A stretch of DNA of 64,000 bases from S5-327 sp965200975 (GTDB lineage: Bacteria; Chloroflexota; Dehalococcoidia; Lucifugimonadales; Australimonadaceae). The stretch lies in assembly GCA_965200975.1 (NCBI GenBank), contig OZ241740.1, positions 2,170,001-2,234,000 of the forward strand, given 5' to 3'. The first letter of the stretch is position 1. The number at the start of each line of letters is the position of its first letter. This document shows positions 42,729-51,198 of the stretch, in pieces. Under the pieces are notes generated by a model that saw only the letters and a program-made list of their open reading frames with translations, ran no database searches and was not told the origin of the DNA. A program made the position numbers and the translations under genes.

Positions 42729-44242
42729 GACACCCCCGGCTCCAGAACATTCCGCACGATAGCGACGTTGAGGATGCCCAGCAGTATCGTCGCGGCGGCG
42801 AGGGCCGCCAGCGGCGCCCACATATCGACGGGCGCCTCGGAGGCGTTCCTCACCTCCTCCCGCACCCCCGGCGCGGCGTGTTCGTCATGCGCTTCGCCGT
42901 GTTCGCCGTGGGACTCCGCAACCGCAGGACGCAGATATGCGCGCTCGAGCGCCTTGAACAGGTACACCGCCGTGAGCAAGCTGCTAAGCAGCACCACCGC
43001 CGCCACCGCCCACTGGCCCTGCTCCACTCCCGCCTGCACCATATACCACTTGCTGAAGAACCCTGCCGTCGGCGGGATGCCAACCATCGAGACGGCCCCG
43101 ATAGTGAACGCCGTCATCGTGATGGGCATACGCCGCCCGATGGCGGTCAGGTCCTGTATCTGCTGTAGTCCGGTCTGCAGGCGCACCGACGCGGCGGCAA
43201 GGAAAAGCGCCCCTTTCATCGCCGCGTGGTTCACCACGTGCAGCAACGCGGCGACGAAGCCCAGCGGCGACGCAAGACCGATGCCCACGGCAATCATCGC
43301 CAGCTGACTGACGCTGCTGTACGCCAGCATCCGCCGAATGTCCTTCTGCGACGCGGCGGCCACCGAGCCGAACACAATGCCGATGAGCCCCAACACGACC
43401 AGCGCGTCGGCCACCGGCACAACGGACGCGAGGTAACCCTCCGGGAAAACGCTCAGGAAAATGCGCAGCATGGCGTAGGCGGCGACCTTGGTCATAACCG
43501 GCGCAAGAAGCGAGTTCACCGACGACGGCGCGTGCTGGTACGCGTCGGGCAGCCAGGTATGCATCGGCACAAGGGCCATCTTCAAGCCGAGCCCCACGAA
43601 GATGAAGGCCGCGCCTGCCTGTATGGCGCGGGTCGCCTCCGCTTCAGGAATCAGCTCCTGCGCCTCCGCCATATTCAGCGTGCCTGTGGCGAAGTAGAGA
43701 AAGCCGACTCCGAGCAGGTAGAACGCGCCGCCGATCGTGCCAATTATCAGGTACCGGAACCCCGCAATCATCGACCGCCGCCCGCCGATGAACACCAGCG
43801 CGTACGCGGCCAGCGACGAAATCTCGAGGAAGACGAACAGGTTGAACAGGTCGCCCGTCGCCACCATTCCCGTAAGCCCTGCGAGCAGCAGCAGCGCCAG
43901 CCCGTAGAACGGCCCCTGGCGGCCTTTAGCCTCGCGGATCGCCCATCGCCGCGTCCCGATAAGCGCGAGCAGCGAAACGCTCATCACAACGAGCATGACG
44001 TAGGCCGCAACCTCGTCGATCACATACTCTATGCCGACGGGCGGCGCCCAGCCGCCCAGGTCGTACCGCTGCACGCCCTCGTCGAGCACCCGGGCCAGCA
44101 GCAGCGCCGAGGCGAGCGTCCCCAGCGACGCTCCTGCAAGCGCGACGGGGAACGCCAGCGAGGCCCGCAGCAGTCCCGCAAGAGGCGCGACAAGCGAAAG
44201 GGTCAGCAGCGTTACCGGTACGGCCGCTGGCAGCTGATCCAC
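42725..44242 (-). CDS. mrpD: MrpD subunit (first copy)
   Basis: A 505-residue channel-forming subunit of the cation/proton antiporter. It has LFNLFVFLEISSLAAYALV, MALVPMHTWLPDAYQHAPSSVNSLLAPVMTKVAAYAMLRI, QKDIRRMLAYSSVSQLAMIAVGIGLA, HVVNHAAMKGALFLAAASV and the MrpD-like DLTAIGRRMPITMTAFTIGAVSMVGIPPTAGF motif. It lies two bases after mrpC, and overlaps the second copy. His- and Glu-rich residues near the C-terminus (ESHGEHGEAHDEH) are not part of the channel core. Confidence 0.95.
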   Translation of the reverse strand: MDQLPAAVPVTLLTLSLVAPLAGLLRASLAFPVALAGASLGTLASALLLARVLDEGVQRYDLGGWAPPVGIEYVIDEVAAYVMLVVMSVSLLALIGTRRWAIREAKGRQGPFYGLALLLLAGLTGMVATGDLFNLFVFLEISSLAAYALVFIGGRRSMIAGFRYLIIGTIGGAFYLLGVGFLYFATGTLNMAEAQELIPEAEATRAIQAGAAFIFVGLGLKMALVPMHTWLPDAYQHAPSSVNSLLAPVMTKVAAYAMLRIFLSVFPEGYLASVVPVADALVVLGLIGIVFGSVAAASQKDIRRMLAYSSVSQLAMIAVGIGLASPLGFVAALLHVVNHAAMKGALFLAAASVRLQTGLQQIQDLTAIGRRMPITMTAFTIGAVSMVGIPPTAGFFSKWYMVQAGVEQGQWAVAAVVLLSSLLTAVYLFKALERAYLRPAVAESHGEHGEAHDEHAAPGVREEVRNASEAPVDMWAPLAALAAATILLGILNVAIVRNVLEPGVS

Positions 44243-44244
44243 GG

Positions 44245-44622
44245 CTACTCGCGCGCCTCCTCGAGCAGTACAGCCTCGTCGAGCGTGCCGAACTCCCGAT
44301 GTATCCGGACGAGGAACGCGAGCGCCACGCCCGTAATCGCAACGCCCACCACAAGCGCAGTTAGCATCAGCACGTGGGGCAGCGGGTTGACGAAGTCCTC
44401 AGGGTTCGCGTGCTCGGCGCCGTGCACGCCATACAGAATCGGCACGGAGCCTCCTTCCCGCAACGCTCCCGCAATGAAGAACAGAATGATCGCCGACTGA
44501 AAGATGTTCAGCCCCACCACCTTCTTGACGAGGCTCCGTTTCCCGATCATCCCGTAAAGCCCGACCACCAGCAGCGCCGCCGTGGCCCAGTAAGGAAAGC
44601 GCGCGGCAATCTCGTCAATCAC
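44245..44622 (-). CDS. mrpC: Mrp antiporter subunit C (NuoK-like)
   Basis: A 125-residue three-helix protein. LVVGLYGMIGKRSLVKKVVGLNIFQSAIILFFI and DPLPHVLMLTALVVGVAITGVALAFLVRI (here NPLPHVLMLTALVVG) match the NuoK/MrpC core. Its start overlaps mrpB by eight bases. NuoK-like subunits carry a conserved acid within membrane helices for proton transfer. Confidence 0.94.
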   Translation of the reverse strand: MIDEIAARFPYWATAALLVVGLYGMIGKRSLVKKVVGLNIFQSAIILFFIAGALREGGSVPILYGVHGAEHANPEDFVNPLPHVLMLTALVVGVAITGVALAFLVRIHREFGTLDEAVLLEEARE

Positions 44623-45121
44623 GGCTCGCCCCCTCCGTAGCGCCGTCAGAGGCTTCGTCCAGCGAAGCGGGCTCCGGCGCCTTGGCCAGATAGTCGAAGA
44701 TAATCACCAGCACGCTCGCGACGCCGAGGAACACGCCGATCTCTATGATGAAGACGCCCATCGCTCGGTTTGTCCGGTCCTCGCCGGCGAAATCGTTGAA
44801 CCACTGCAGCGGAATTACCGCGTAGTCGAGAAAGTTCGCGCCGAACACCATCCCCAGAAGGCCGGCAAGCATATAGATGCCCAGCCCTATGCTGGCCGTC
44901 CACACGAGCAGCCCGGTCGGAAGCCGGCGGTCGCCCTGTTCGCTCCCGTGCGTCAGCCGCGCGAGAATGATCGCCGACGCGACAATCGCTCCCGCCTGAA
45001 AGCCGCCTCCCGGGCTCAACTCCCCGTGCACTAGCACATAGATGCCGAACACGACGATGAACGGCAGCATAAACCCGCGTACGATGAGATGAAGTATGAC
45101 GCTGACGTTAGGCTCCGTCAT
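44615..45121 (-). CDS. mrpB: Mrp antiporter subunit B
   Basis: A 168-residue protein with four helices; VRGFMLPFIVVFGIYVLVHGELSPGGGFQAGAIVASAIILARLT is the MrpB (MnhB) signature. The C-terminus is a hydrophilic, acidic tail. It overlaps the MbhE-like gene by four bases at its start and mrpC by eight at its end, so translation is coupled. Confidence 0.95.
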   Translation of the reverse strand: MTEPNVSVILHLIVRGFMLPFIVVFGIYVLVHGELSPGGGFQAGAIVASAIILARLTHGSEQGDRRLPTGLLVWTASIGLGIYMLAGLLGMVFGANFLDYAVIPLQWFNDFAGEDRTNRAMGVFIIEIGVFLGVASVLVIIFDYLAKAPEPASLDEASDGATEGASRD

Positions 45122-45432
45122 TCGCCGCCCTCGTCCTCTTCCCGCCGTCCGGAGCCCTGCAGCGCCAGCAGCACCGCCAGCACCGCGGTGAATATCACAA
45201 ACGTCTCCCCCAGCGTGTCGTAGCTGCGGAAGTCCGCCAGTATCGCCGACACCACGTTGGGCATAACGACAGCCGACTCGGTCAGCTCAATGAACTCCGG
45301 CGCAAGATGCTCGTTCGCCGGCGCGTGCGGATCGCCACGGTCGGGCAGGTCGCCCGACGCCCACACCAACAGGGCGAACACCGCCGCAAGCGACGCGGCC
45401 ATGAGCCACGTTATAGGCTGCGGGCGTTTCAA
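45118..45432 (-). CDS. MbhE-like membrane subunit
   Basis: A 104-residue protein with two helices (ITWLMAASLAAVFALLVWASG and TFVIFTAVLAVLLALQG) joined by a soluble loop containing NVVSAILADFRSYDTLGETFVIF, which is the conserved MbhE region found at the C-terminus of MrpA in many bacteria. Here it stands alone, starts with TTG and overlaps both neighbours. It helps build the Na+ path in characterised Mbh complexes. Confidence 0.88.
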   Translation of the reverse strand: MKRPQPITWLMAASLAAVFALLVWASGDLPDRGDPHAPANEHLAPEFIELTESAVVMPNVVSAILADFRSYDTLGETFVIFTAVLAVLLALQGSGRREEDEGGE

Positions 45433-45674
45433 TCGACCGACCTTCGGTTAATGAGCCTGATGGCCCCTATGAGGAGAACCCCGGTGATGCCGGCCCCCAG
45501 CGCGACCTCCGTCAGCGCAACGTCCACAGCTCCCATTATGGCGAGCACCGACGCCGCAAAGAAGCTGTATATCGTGAGCGCCGCCACAACGGCGAGCAAG
45601 TCCCGCACGCTGAGCGCCACAACAGCCGCCAGCACGAGCAGGCCGAACAGGAACATCTCCACCCACCAGATCAT
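45429..45674 (-). CDS. MbhD-like membrane subunit (DUF4040)
   Basis: An 81-residue three-helix protein with LLAVVAALTIYSFFAASVLAIMGAVDVALTEVALGAGITGVLLIGAI, the DUF4040/MbhD signature containing the acidic VALTEVALG motif. In most Mrp systems this domain is part of MrpA. ATG 45674 overlaps mrpG by ATGA; a longer start upstream is excluded by this coupling. Confidence 0.9.
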   Translation of the reverse strand: MIWWVEMFLFGLLVLAAVVALSVRDLLAVVAALTIYSFFAASVLAIMGAVDVALTEVALGAGITGVLLIGAIRLINRRSVD

Positions 45675-46009
45675 GCGCTCTCCTCCGGCTGTCCCGACGG
45701 CGGGGCGCCATACGGCCGGTGCCACGGCAAAGTCCCCGTTCGCAATGCGGCGCGCGTAAGCACATGAGCCGCCACCGGGTTGGCGATGGCGATGAACACC
45801 GCGATCAGCCCCAGCTTCAGGCTCACCTGTGAAACGCCCTCGTTCACAATGAGCCCCACTAGCACCAGCGCAATGCCCATCGTCTCGGTCTTCGACACCG
45901 CATGCACGCGCGAGAAGAAGTCCGGCAGACGCGCAAGCCCCAGCGCAGTGATCGCCATAAGAGCGATGCCCAGGCTCACAATCGCTGTGCCGATGTAGTC
46001 GATGACCAC
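45671..46009 (-). CDS. mrpG: Mrp antiporter subunit G
   Basis: A 112-residue protein with three helices. GIALMAITALGLARLPDFFSRVHAVSKTETMGIALVLVGLIV is the MnhG/MrpG signature. The C-terminal tail is hydrophilic and overlaps the MbhD-like start by four bases. Three bases separate it from mrpF. Confidence 0.94.
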   Translation of the reverse strand: MVIDYIGTAIVSLGIALMAITALGLARLPDFFSRVHAVSKTETMGIALVLVGLIVNEGVSQVSLKLGLIAVFIAIANPVAAHVLTRAALRTGTLPWHRPYGAPPSGQPEESA

Positions 46010-46012
46010 GGC

Positions 46013-46297
46013 CTACTCCTCGCTCTTCCGCTGCCGTTCGGCCTGATGCTCGATGTACTTCCCCGCAGCCACCGTAGCGATGAAGTTCAGCAGCGCGTAG
46101 CTCAATGCAAGGTCGACGAACATCTCGGGACGCTCGAACACGAACCCCGCAACCGCCAGTATCACAATCGCGTTGGTGCCCGCGGCGCCTGCCGCCAGCA
46201 ACCGGTCGTACGCCGTCCGCCCCACGACGACCCTGTAGAACGCCACGCCCGTGATCGCGGCGACCACCACTATCGCTGCTCCGAACGAGTAGATCAC
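46013..46297 (-). CDS. mrpF: Mrp antiporter subunit F
   Basis: A 94-residue three-helix protein: VVGRTAYDRLLAAGAAGTNAIVILAVAGFVF is the MrpF core and PEMFVDLALSYALLNFIATVAAGKYIEH completes it. The GTG at 46297 overlaps the mrpE stop by GTGA. A longer frame continues upstream in this phase but is the shadow of mrpE. Confidence 0.93.
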   Translation of the reverse strand: MIYSFGAAIVVVAAITGVAFYRVVVGRTAYDRLLAAGAAGTNAIVILAVAGFVFERPEMFVDLALSYALLNFIATVAAGKYIEHQAERQRKSEE

Positions 46298-46905
46298 CGC
46301 TTCAGCTCGCTTACCGACGTTATCTCGCGCAGCGTCACGTGGTCGGGGGCGAACTCCTCGAAAACGTCCGCCACCTTGCGCTGAATGATCCCCTCGGCGA
46401 GCCCCTCCCTGCTTTGCGCCGAGAGGCAGTGCACCACGAACCGGTCGCCCGTCGCGTCTACGGTCACCGTGCCCGGCGTCAGCGTAATCGACTGCGCGAG
46501 CAGCACCTGCGCCCGCTCCGACCTCAGCGTCGTTTCGAACTCCACCAGGCTCGGCTCCAGGAGCACGCGCGGGCGCAGCACCAGGTAAGCCACCCGCCAG
46601 TTCGACACGACAATCTCCCGTATCAGCCACGGAACGTACAGGACGAGCCGGAAGGCGACGCGGACTATCCAGCCGGGGCTCCGGCTCGCGCCCTCGAACA
46701 AGGGGTTGTGTATGCCGTGGAACAGCCAGTTCGAAGCCGCCGTCGCCGCAATGGCCGCCGCCAGACCCACCGCGAGGAACTCAACCTCGAAACGCCCTGA
46801 GAGCACCAGCCAAAGGACGCAATGCAGCGCCGTTTGGAAAGTCCATCGCAGAAGGCGCGGGGCCAGCGACGGCTGGGTTAAAGATTGCCGGGGCTCGGTG
46901 CTCAT
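46294..46905 (-). CDS. mrpE: Mrp antiporter subunit E
   Basis: A 203-residue protein with two or three N-terminal helices and a cytoplasmic domain containing VLLAQSITLTPGTVTVDATGDRFVVHCLS, the MrpE (MnhE) signature. It is the first gene of the operon. The preceding 145-base gap holds a promoter-like motif with a perfect -35. Confidence 0.94.
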   Translation of the reverse strand: MSTEPRQSLTQPSLAPRLLRWTFQTALHCVLWLVLSGRFEVEFLAVGLAAAIAATAASNWLFHGIHNPLFEGASRSPGWIVRVAFRLVLYVPWLIREIVVSNWRVAYLVLRPRVLLEPSLVEFETTLRSERAQVLLAQSITLTPGTVTVDATGDRFVVHCLSAQSREGLAEGIIQRKVADVFEEFAPDHVTLREITSVSELKR

Positions 46906-46970
46906 GCCAAGTGTTCGCCGCGCTAAGGGAGGGGTTGCGCCGGCGCAGTCTCCCGCGCGGCGATTGGGAA

Positions 46971-47000
46971 AGGCTACGAACGGGCGCTTGAGCCTGTCAA
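46971..47000 (-). promoter_or_regulatory. Possible promoter of the Mrp operon
   Basis: Minus strand: perfect -35 TTGACA (46995-47000) and, after 18 bases, TAGCCT (46971-46976), a weak -10. The rpsL promoter pairs the same -35 with a similar TAGCAT, which gives some support. On the plus strand, TATACT at 47025-47030 may serve the divergent gene. Confidence 0.4.
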
Positions 47001-47050
47001 GCGCGCGCCCTCCCGCCGCAAGGCTATACTTGCCCTCAGGAGACGCGGCC

Positions 47051-47851
47051 TTGACGCTTACTTTCGAGATCGGCGACGAACTGCGGCCCAGGGGCCACGC
47101 AGTGCTCTACTTTGGCGCGTCCGGATCAGGACTGCTCGCCACCTACATCATCCTGCTCCCTATCAAGATGGACCTCGGCAAGTACCTTCCCCCCATGATG
47201 GCCGCTCAGCTCGGCGCTGCGGGCGAGGCGCTCGGCGACAGCGCTTCGGGTTTCGCCGTGCCTCCCGTCCCCGAGCAGGCAGAGTCCATCGAGTGGCTCC
47301 GCCGCACCGCCGAACTCCGGGGCGACGATCTCGTTTGGGGCGGCGATATGACCCTCAACGACATCGGCGCCGCGATGCAGCAGACCGCCGACGCCGTCCA
47401 GCAGTACAGCGCAATGCACAAACGCTATATGGAGAGCAACCCTGAGCCGGCCGCCGCTCTCCCCTCGTCCGACTCCGCCGGCGTGGGCGCAGGCGTGCAG
47501 GAAGTGATCTACCAGCTGATGAGCGACCGCGACCGGCTCGCCGAACTGTCGCGGCTCGTCGGCGCGATGCGCTTCGGCCTTGAATCACGCGATGACGCGC
47601 TCGTCAAAGAGACCGACGCGTCGCTTGGCGCATTGGCGGCGTCGCTCGACGCCCGCTACTGGGCCGAGCGCGTCCGCGTCGCCGCCCAGGACCCGTCCGA
47701 CACGGCGGCGAGGCTTGCCCAGCTCTGCGTCGAGCGGTGCTACAAGCTCCTCGACGAGGACTTCGCAGCAGTGGAAGCCCTGGAACAAGAGATCGCCAAG
47801 ATCGCCGACGGCGGCCCTGGCGGCCCTCCGCAGCAGGATCTCCGGGCATAA
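47051..47851 (+). CDS. Hypothetical protein, helical, divergent from the Mrp operon
   Basis: A 266-residue soluble protein I do not recognise. It starts with TTG 47051, eight bases after AGGAG. The first 60 residues look like an alpha/beta domain (LTFEIGDELRPRGHAVLYFGASGSGLLATYIILLP); the rest is mainly helical, with EVIYQLMSDRDRLAELSRLVGAMR and a cysteine-containing helix (LAQLCVERCYKLLDEDFAAVEALEQEI). The pattern of helical repeats suggests an interaction protein. No link to the Mrp genes is evident. Confidence 0.7.
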   Translation: MTLTFEIGDELRPRGHAVLYFGASGSGLLATYIILLPIKMDLGKYLPPMMAAQLGAAGEALGDSASGFAVPPVPEQAESIEWLRRTAELRGDDLVWGGDMTLNDIGAAMQQTADAVQQYSAMHKRYMESNPEPAAALPSSDSAGVGAGVQEVIYQLMSDRDRLAELSRLVGAMRFGLESRDDALVKETDASLGALAASLDARYWAERVRVAAQDPSDTAARLAQLCVERCYKLLDEDFAAVEALEQEIAKIADGGPGGPPQQDLRA

Positions 47852-47943
47852 CCCTCCGAGCTTTGTCCCGCCCCCCGGGAGCGCTGAGCCGAGGACCCTG
47901 CGGGTGAAGCGCCCCCACGGCGGAGACGCGCGCGGCGGGAACC

Positions 47944-50784
47944 TTACGCCGGCTCCATAGCCGCCCAGTTCTCGCCAACCTTGATGTCTATCTTGACAGG
48001 CACGCTCATCTCGATGGCGTTGGGCATCACCTCGTTGAGCATCGCCCGCAGCGCTTCCTCTTCTTCGCCGTGGGGCGTCTCGAACACGAGCTCGTCGTGC
48101 ACCTGCAGCAGCATCCGCGCGCGGAAACCGTCGGCGTCCAGCCTGCGCTGAATGCCCGCCATCGCCTCGTTGATGATGTCCGCCGAGGTGCCTTGCACCG
48201 GCATATTCAGCGCGATGCGCTCTCCCGCCTGCCGCACGGGGTAGTGCGGCGAGCGCAACTCCGGAATGTACCGCCTCCGGCCCAGCAGCGTCTCGGCGTA
48301 GCCCGTCTCCTTCGCCCTCGCCACTGTTTCGTCCAGAAACTCCCGCACCTTCGGATAGGTGGCGAAGTACGACTCGATGAACTCGGCGCCCTCTTCGCGC
48401 GTAAGCTCGGTCTGTTGCGAGATGCCGAACGCGCTGAGTCCGTAAGCCACGCCGAAGTTCATCACCTTGGCTAGCCGGCGCATATCGCGCGTCACCTCTC
48501 CGAGCGGCACGCGGTAGATATGCGACGCCGTCGAGGCGTGGATGTCCTCGTCGCGCTCGAAAGCGGCCATCAGCGCAGGGTCTTGCGAGAGATGCGCAAG
48601 GGCGCGCAGGTCGATCTGCGAGTAGTCGGCGCTGAGCAGCGCCCACTCCGGACGTCGCTCGGCCACGAACGCCTCCCGCACCCGCAGGCCAAGCGACGTG
48701 CGGATGGGAATGTTCTGCAGGTTGGGGTCGGAGCTCGCGAGCCGCCCCGTTGCTGAACCAGCCTGGTTGTACGTCGTGTGGATCCGGCGCGTCCGGGAGT
48801 TCACCGACTCCGGCAGCATATCGACATACGTCGACTTCAGCTTGGCGAGCTCCCGGTACCGCAACACATGATTGATGACCGGATGGGCCTCGCGCAGGTT
48901 CTCCAGTATCGACGCGTCCGTGGAGAAGCCGCTCTGCGTCCGGCGTCCGGACGGCAGCTTCAGCTCTTTGAACAGCAGGGCCCCCAATTGCGAGGGGGAG
49001 TTGATATTGAACTGATGCCCCACCGCCTCGTAGGCGGCGTTCGTCTCCACCTCTATCTCACTGGTGATCTCCTCGCTTAGCTCCGCAAGCGGTGCTGGGT
49101 CGAACGCGACGCCGTTCACTTGCATCTGAACGAGCACGGGCACGACAGACAGCGCGTGGGCGTGATTGAACTCCGTCAGACCGTCGCGCTCCAGGTCTTG
49201 CGCCAGAGCGCGGGCAAGTCGGAGCGTAGCGTCGGCGTTTGCGGCGGCGAACCCGGCAGCCGCGGCGATCGGCGCAGCGCTGAACGCTATCTGTCTGCGT
49301 CCCGTGCCCGTAAGGTCGGTCAGCTGGCCAATGTCGAGATTGAGCCGGTTGAACGCGAGCGGCTTGAGGGCGAGCGCCTTCTGTCCGGTGAGGTGCGCCG
49401 CAAGCATCGTGTCGAACGCCACTGTCGTCGACATCGGCGCGACGCCGTAGTTGGCGAGCAGCGTGAGCGTAAAGTTCAGGTTATGGCCGGTCGCAGGCTT
49501 CTCCCGCAACAGCGCCGCCACGACGTCCATCACCGTATCGACGGGCAACTGCGCGCCCTCGGCGTGACCAACAGGCGCGTACCAGCCCGCGCCCTCCTCA
49601 GTCGCGAATGCGATTCCCGCAAGCTCCGCCTCCATCGCGCGAGGGCCGCTCGCGTAGGCCTCGACGACGTAGGCGGGCGCGCTCCGCAACCGCTCGGCCA
49701 GCGCATCCAGCGCCTCCTGCGTGTCGACCACCGTCACGTCCGGCGCCGCGCTCTCAGGCGCCGCGCTCTCAGGCGCCGCGGACTCCGGCGCCGGCGCGCT
49801 CTGGCCGCTCTGCTCGCCCAGCGGCGAGGGAATGCGCTCGACAAGACTGCTGAACTCCAGCTCGTTGAAGACTTCGAGCGCCTCCTCGCGGGTGAACTGC
49901 CCGAACCGCGCCGCCTCGAAATCGAACCCTATGGGCGCGTCGTCGCGGATAGTCACAAGCGTCTTGCTCGCCGCAATCTGCTCCGCGTGGGCGCGCACGA
50001 GTCCCTGTATCCGGGGCGGCGTCACCTCATCCACGCGCTCGATGAGAGACTCCACGCTGCCAAACTGCTGCAGCAGCTTCACCGCCGTCTTCGGCCCTAC
50101 TCCCGGAACCCCCGGAACGTTGTCCGACGTATCGCCGGTGAGGGCCTTCACGTCGCGTTGCCGCACAGGATCGAGCCCGCCGTACCGCTCGCGCACCGCT
50201 TCCACGTCGTACACCTTAGCGTCGCCGAATCCGGTGGTGAGCAGCACGCGTACGGACGGCGAAACGAGCTGCAGGATGTCCGTGTCGCCGGTGGCGATGA
50301 GCGTATCGACGCCCTGCTCGCCGGCCCATGAGGCGATAGTCCCCAGCGCGTCGTCGGCCTCGTAGCCCGGAGCTTCCAGAACGGGCACATGGAACGCTCC
50401 CATCACCTGCTTGACGCGCCGAATGTTCTGCTCGAGCTCGCGGGGAGTGTCGGGGCGGTGCGCCTTGTAGTCGGGGAACTGCTCATGCCGGAACGTCGGC
50501 CCCGGCGGGTCGAACGCAATCGCCACGTGCGTCGGCTTGTAGTCCGCCAGCGTCTTGAAGAACGTCGTCGTGAACGAGTAGACGCCGCGGACATCCTCGC
50601 CCGTAGTCCGGATGGTGAGAGGCCGCGACTGCTGCAGGCCGAACCAGGCGCGAAAGACCATCGCGTGGCCGTCCATCACGAGCAGCAACGGCTTGCGGTC
50701 GGGCGGCGGCGCTCCCGCTCCTTCGCCGGCGGAGTCCGGCGGGGAGTTGTCGAAGAGCGAGGGCGTCTGCGGCGGGCCGGCCAC
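47944..50784 (-). CDS. polA: DNA polymerase I
   Basis: Repair and Okazaki-fragment polymerase. The 946 residues contain a 5'-3' exonuclease domain (LLLVMDGHAMVFRAWFG, EAPGYEADDALGTIA, GDTSDNVPGVPGVGPKTAVKLL, residues about 30-310), a linker with three PESAA repeats, a degenerate 3'-5' exonuclease domain and an intact polymerase domain (SADYSQIDLRALAHLS, RRLAKVMNFGVAYGLS, LLQVHDELVFE). In the proofreading domain the acidic residues expected in motifs ExoI and ExoII are absent (VVEAYASGPRAMEAELAG and GHNLNFTLTLLANYG), as in other non-proofreading Pol I enzymes. GTG starts it one base after the previous gene. Confidence 0.96.
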   Translation of the reverse strand: MAGPPQTPSLFDNSPPDSAGEGAGAPPPDRKPLLLVMDGHAMVFRAWFGLQQSRPLTIRTTGEDVRGVYSFTTTFFKTLADYKPTHVAIAFDPPGPTFRHEQFPDYKAHRPDTPRELEQNIRRVKQVMGAFHVPVLEAPGYEADDALGTIASWAGEQGVDTLIATGDTDILQLVSPSVRVLLTTGFGDAKVYDVEAVRERYGGLDPVRQRDVKALTGDTSDNVPGVPGVGPKTAVKLLQQFGSVESLIERVDEVTPPRIQGLVRAHAEQIAASKTLVTIRDDAPIGFDFEAARFGQFTREEALEVFNELEFSSLVERIPSPLGEQSGQSAPAPESAAPESAAPESAAPDVTVVDTQEALDALAERLRSAPAYVVEAYASGPRAMEAELAGIAFATEEGAGWYAPVGHAEGAQLPVDTVMDVVAALLREKPATGHNLNFTLTLLANYGVAPMSTTVAFDTMLAAHLTGQKALALKPLAFNRLNLDIGQLTDLTGTGRRQIAFSAAPIAAAAGFAAANADATLRLARALAQDLERDGLTEFNHAHALSVVPVLVQMQVNGVAFDPAPLAELSEEITSEIEVETNAAYEAVGHQFNINSPSQLGALLFKELKLPSGRRTQSGFSTDASILENLREAHPVINHVLRYRELAKLKSTYVDMLPESVNSRTRRIHTTYNQAGSATGRLASSDPNLQNIPIRTSLGLRVREAFVAERRPEWALLSADYSQIDLRALAHLSQDPALMAAFERDEDIHASTASHIYRVPLGEVTRDMRRLAKVMNFGVAYGLSAFGISQQTELTREEGAEFIESYFATYPKVREFLDETVARAKETGYAETLLGRRRYIPELRSPHYPVRQAGERIALNMPVQGTSADIINEAMAGIQRRLDADGFRARMLLQVHDELVFETPHGEEEEALRAMLNEVMPNAIEMSVPVKIDIKVGENWAAMEPA
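49742..49786 (-). repeat. 15-base repeats in the polA linker
   Basis: Two perfect and one diverged copy of a 15-base unit (plus strand GGCGCCGCGCTCTCA) encode the PESAA repeats between the exonuclease and polymerase halves. The unit keeps the frame. It marks an unstructured linker. Confidence 0.85.
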
Positions 50785-50785
50785 C

Positions 50786-51142
50786 CTACCCGCCCCCGCG
50801 CACAGGCTTGAAGAAGCTGTGGAGGAAGTTGCGCTGGTGCGCCCAGCGATGCGCGCGCCGCAACGCCTCGTCCGAGAGCGTCGGCTCGGCAGTCGTAACC
50901 TTAATCGCCTTGTACCCTTTCGCGGGCAGCAACGGAGCGTCGTCCGACACCGTAACGACGTAGCCCAGCTGCCGGAGCCAGTCGCGCAGCGCCTCGTAGC
51001 CCTTGGCCTTCCGGTTGGGCGTCACATAGATGTAGAAATCCCGCGAGCCGACGACCTCATGAAAATGCTCGTCGGCAATCTCCGTTCCCTTGCCGGAGCC
51101 CTCGCGCAGCTTGGCGCGGTCCATTCCCTGCCGATACGCCAT
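50786..51142 (-). CDS. Hypothetical protein upstream of polA
   Basis: A 118-residue basic protein with an alpha/beta pattern (FHEVVGSRDFYIYVTPNRKAKGYEALRDWLRQLGYVVTVSDD ... LPAKGYKAIKVTTAEPTLSDEALRRAHRWAHQRNFLHSFF). It is not recognised. It is placed one base before polA, so it is probably co-transcribed, hinting at a nucleic-acid role. No catalytic motif is visible. Confidence 0.72.
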   Translation of the reverse strand: MAYRQGMDRAKLREGSGKGTEIADEHFHEVVGSRDFYIYVTPNRKAKGYEALRDWLRQLGYVVTVSDDAPLLPAKGYKAIKVTTAEPTLSDEALRRAHRWAHQRNFLHSFFKPVRGGG

Positions 51143-51198
51143 GCCGCGATTCTAGCACCGCTGCTCGATTCAGCACTGAGCTCAGCGCTGAGCGGACA

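Noticed and set aside
41385..43307. 640-residue frame on the plus strand opposite the Mrp genes
   Set aside because: Composition of Arg, Gln, His and Pro repeats and no domain; a shadow of membrane-protein codons.
39204..46905. Respiratory complex I (nuo) operon
   Set aside because: No peripheral-arm subunits (NuoB-G, NuoI) are present, and B, E, F, G and DUF4040 subunits mark it as Mrp/Mbh-type.
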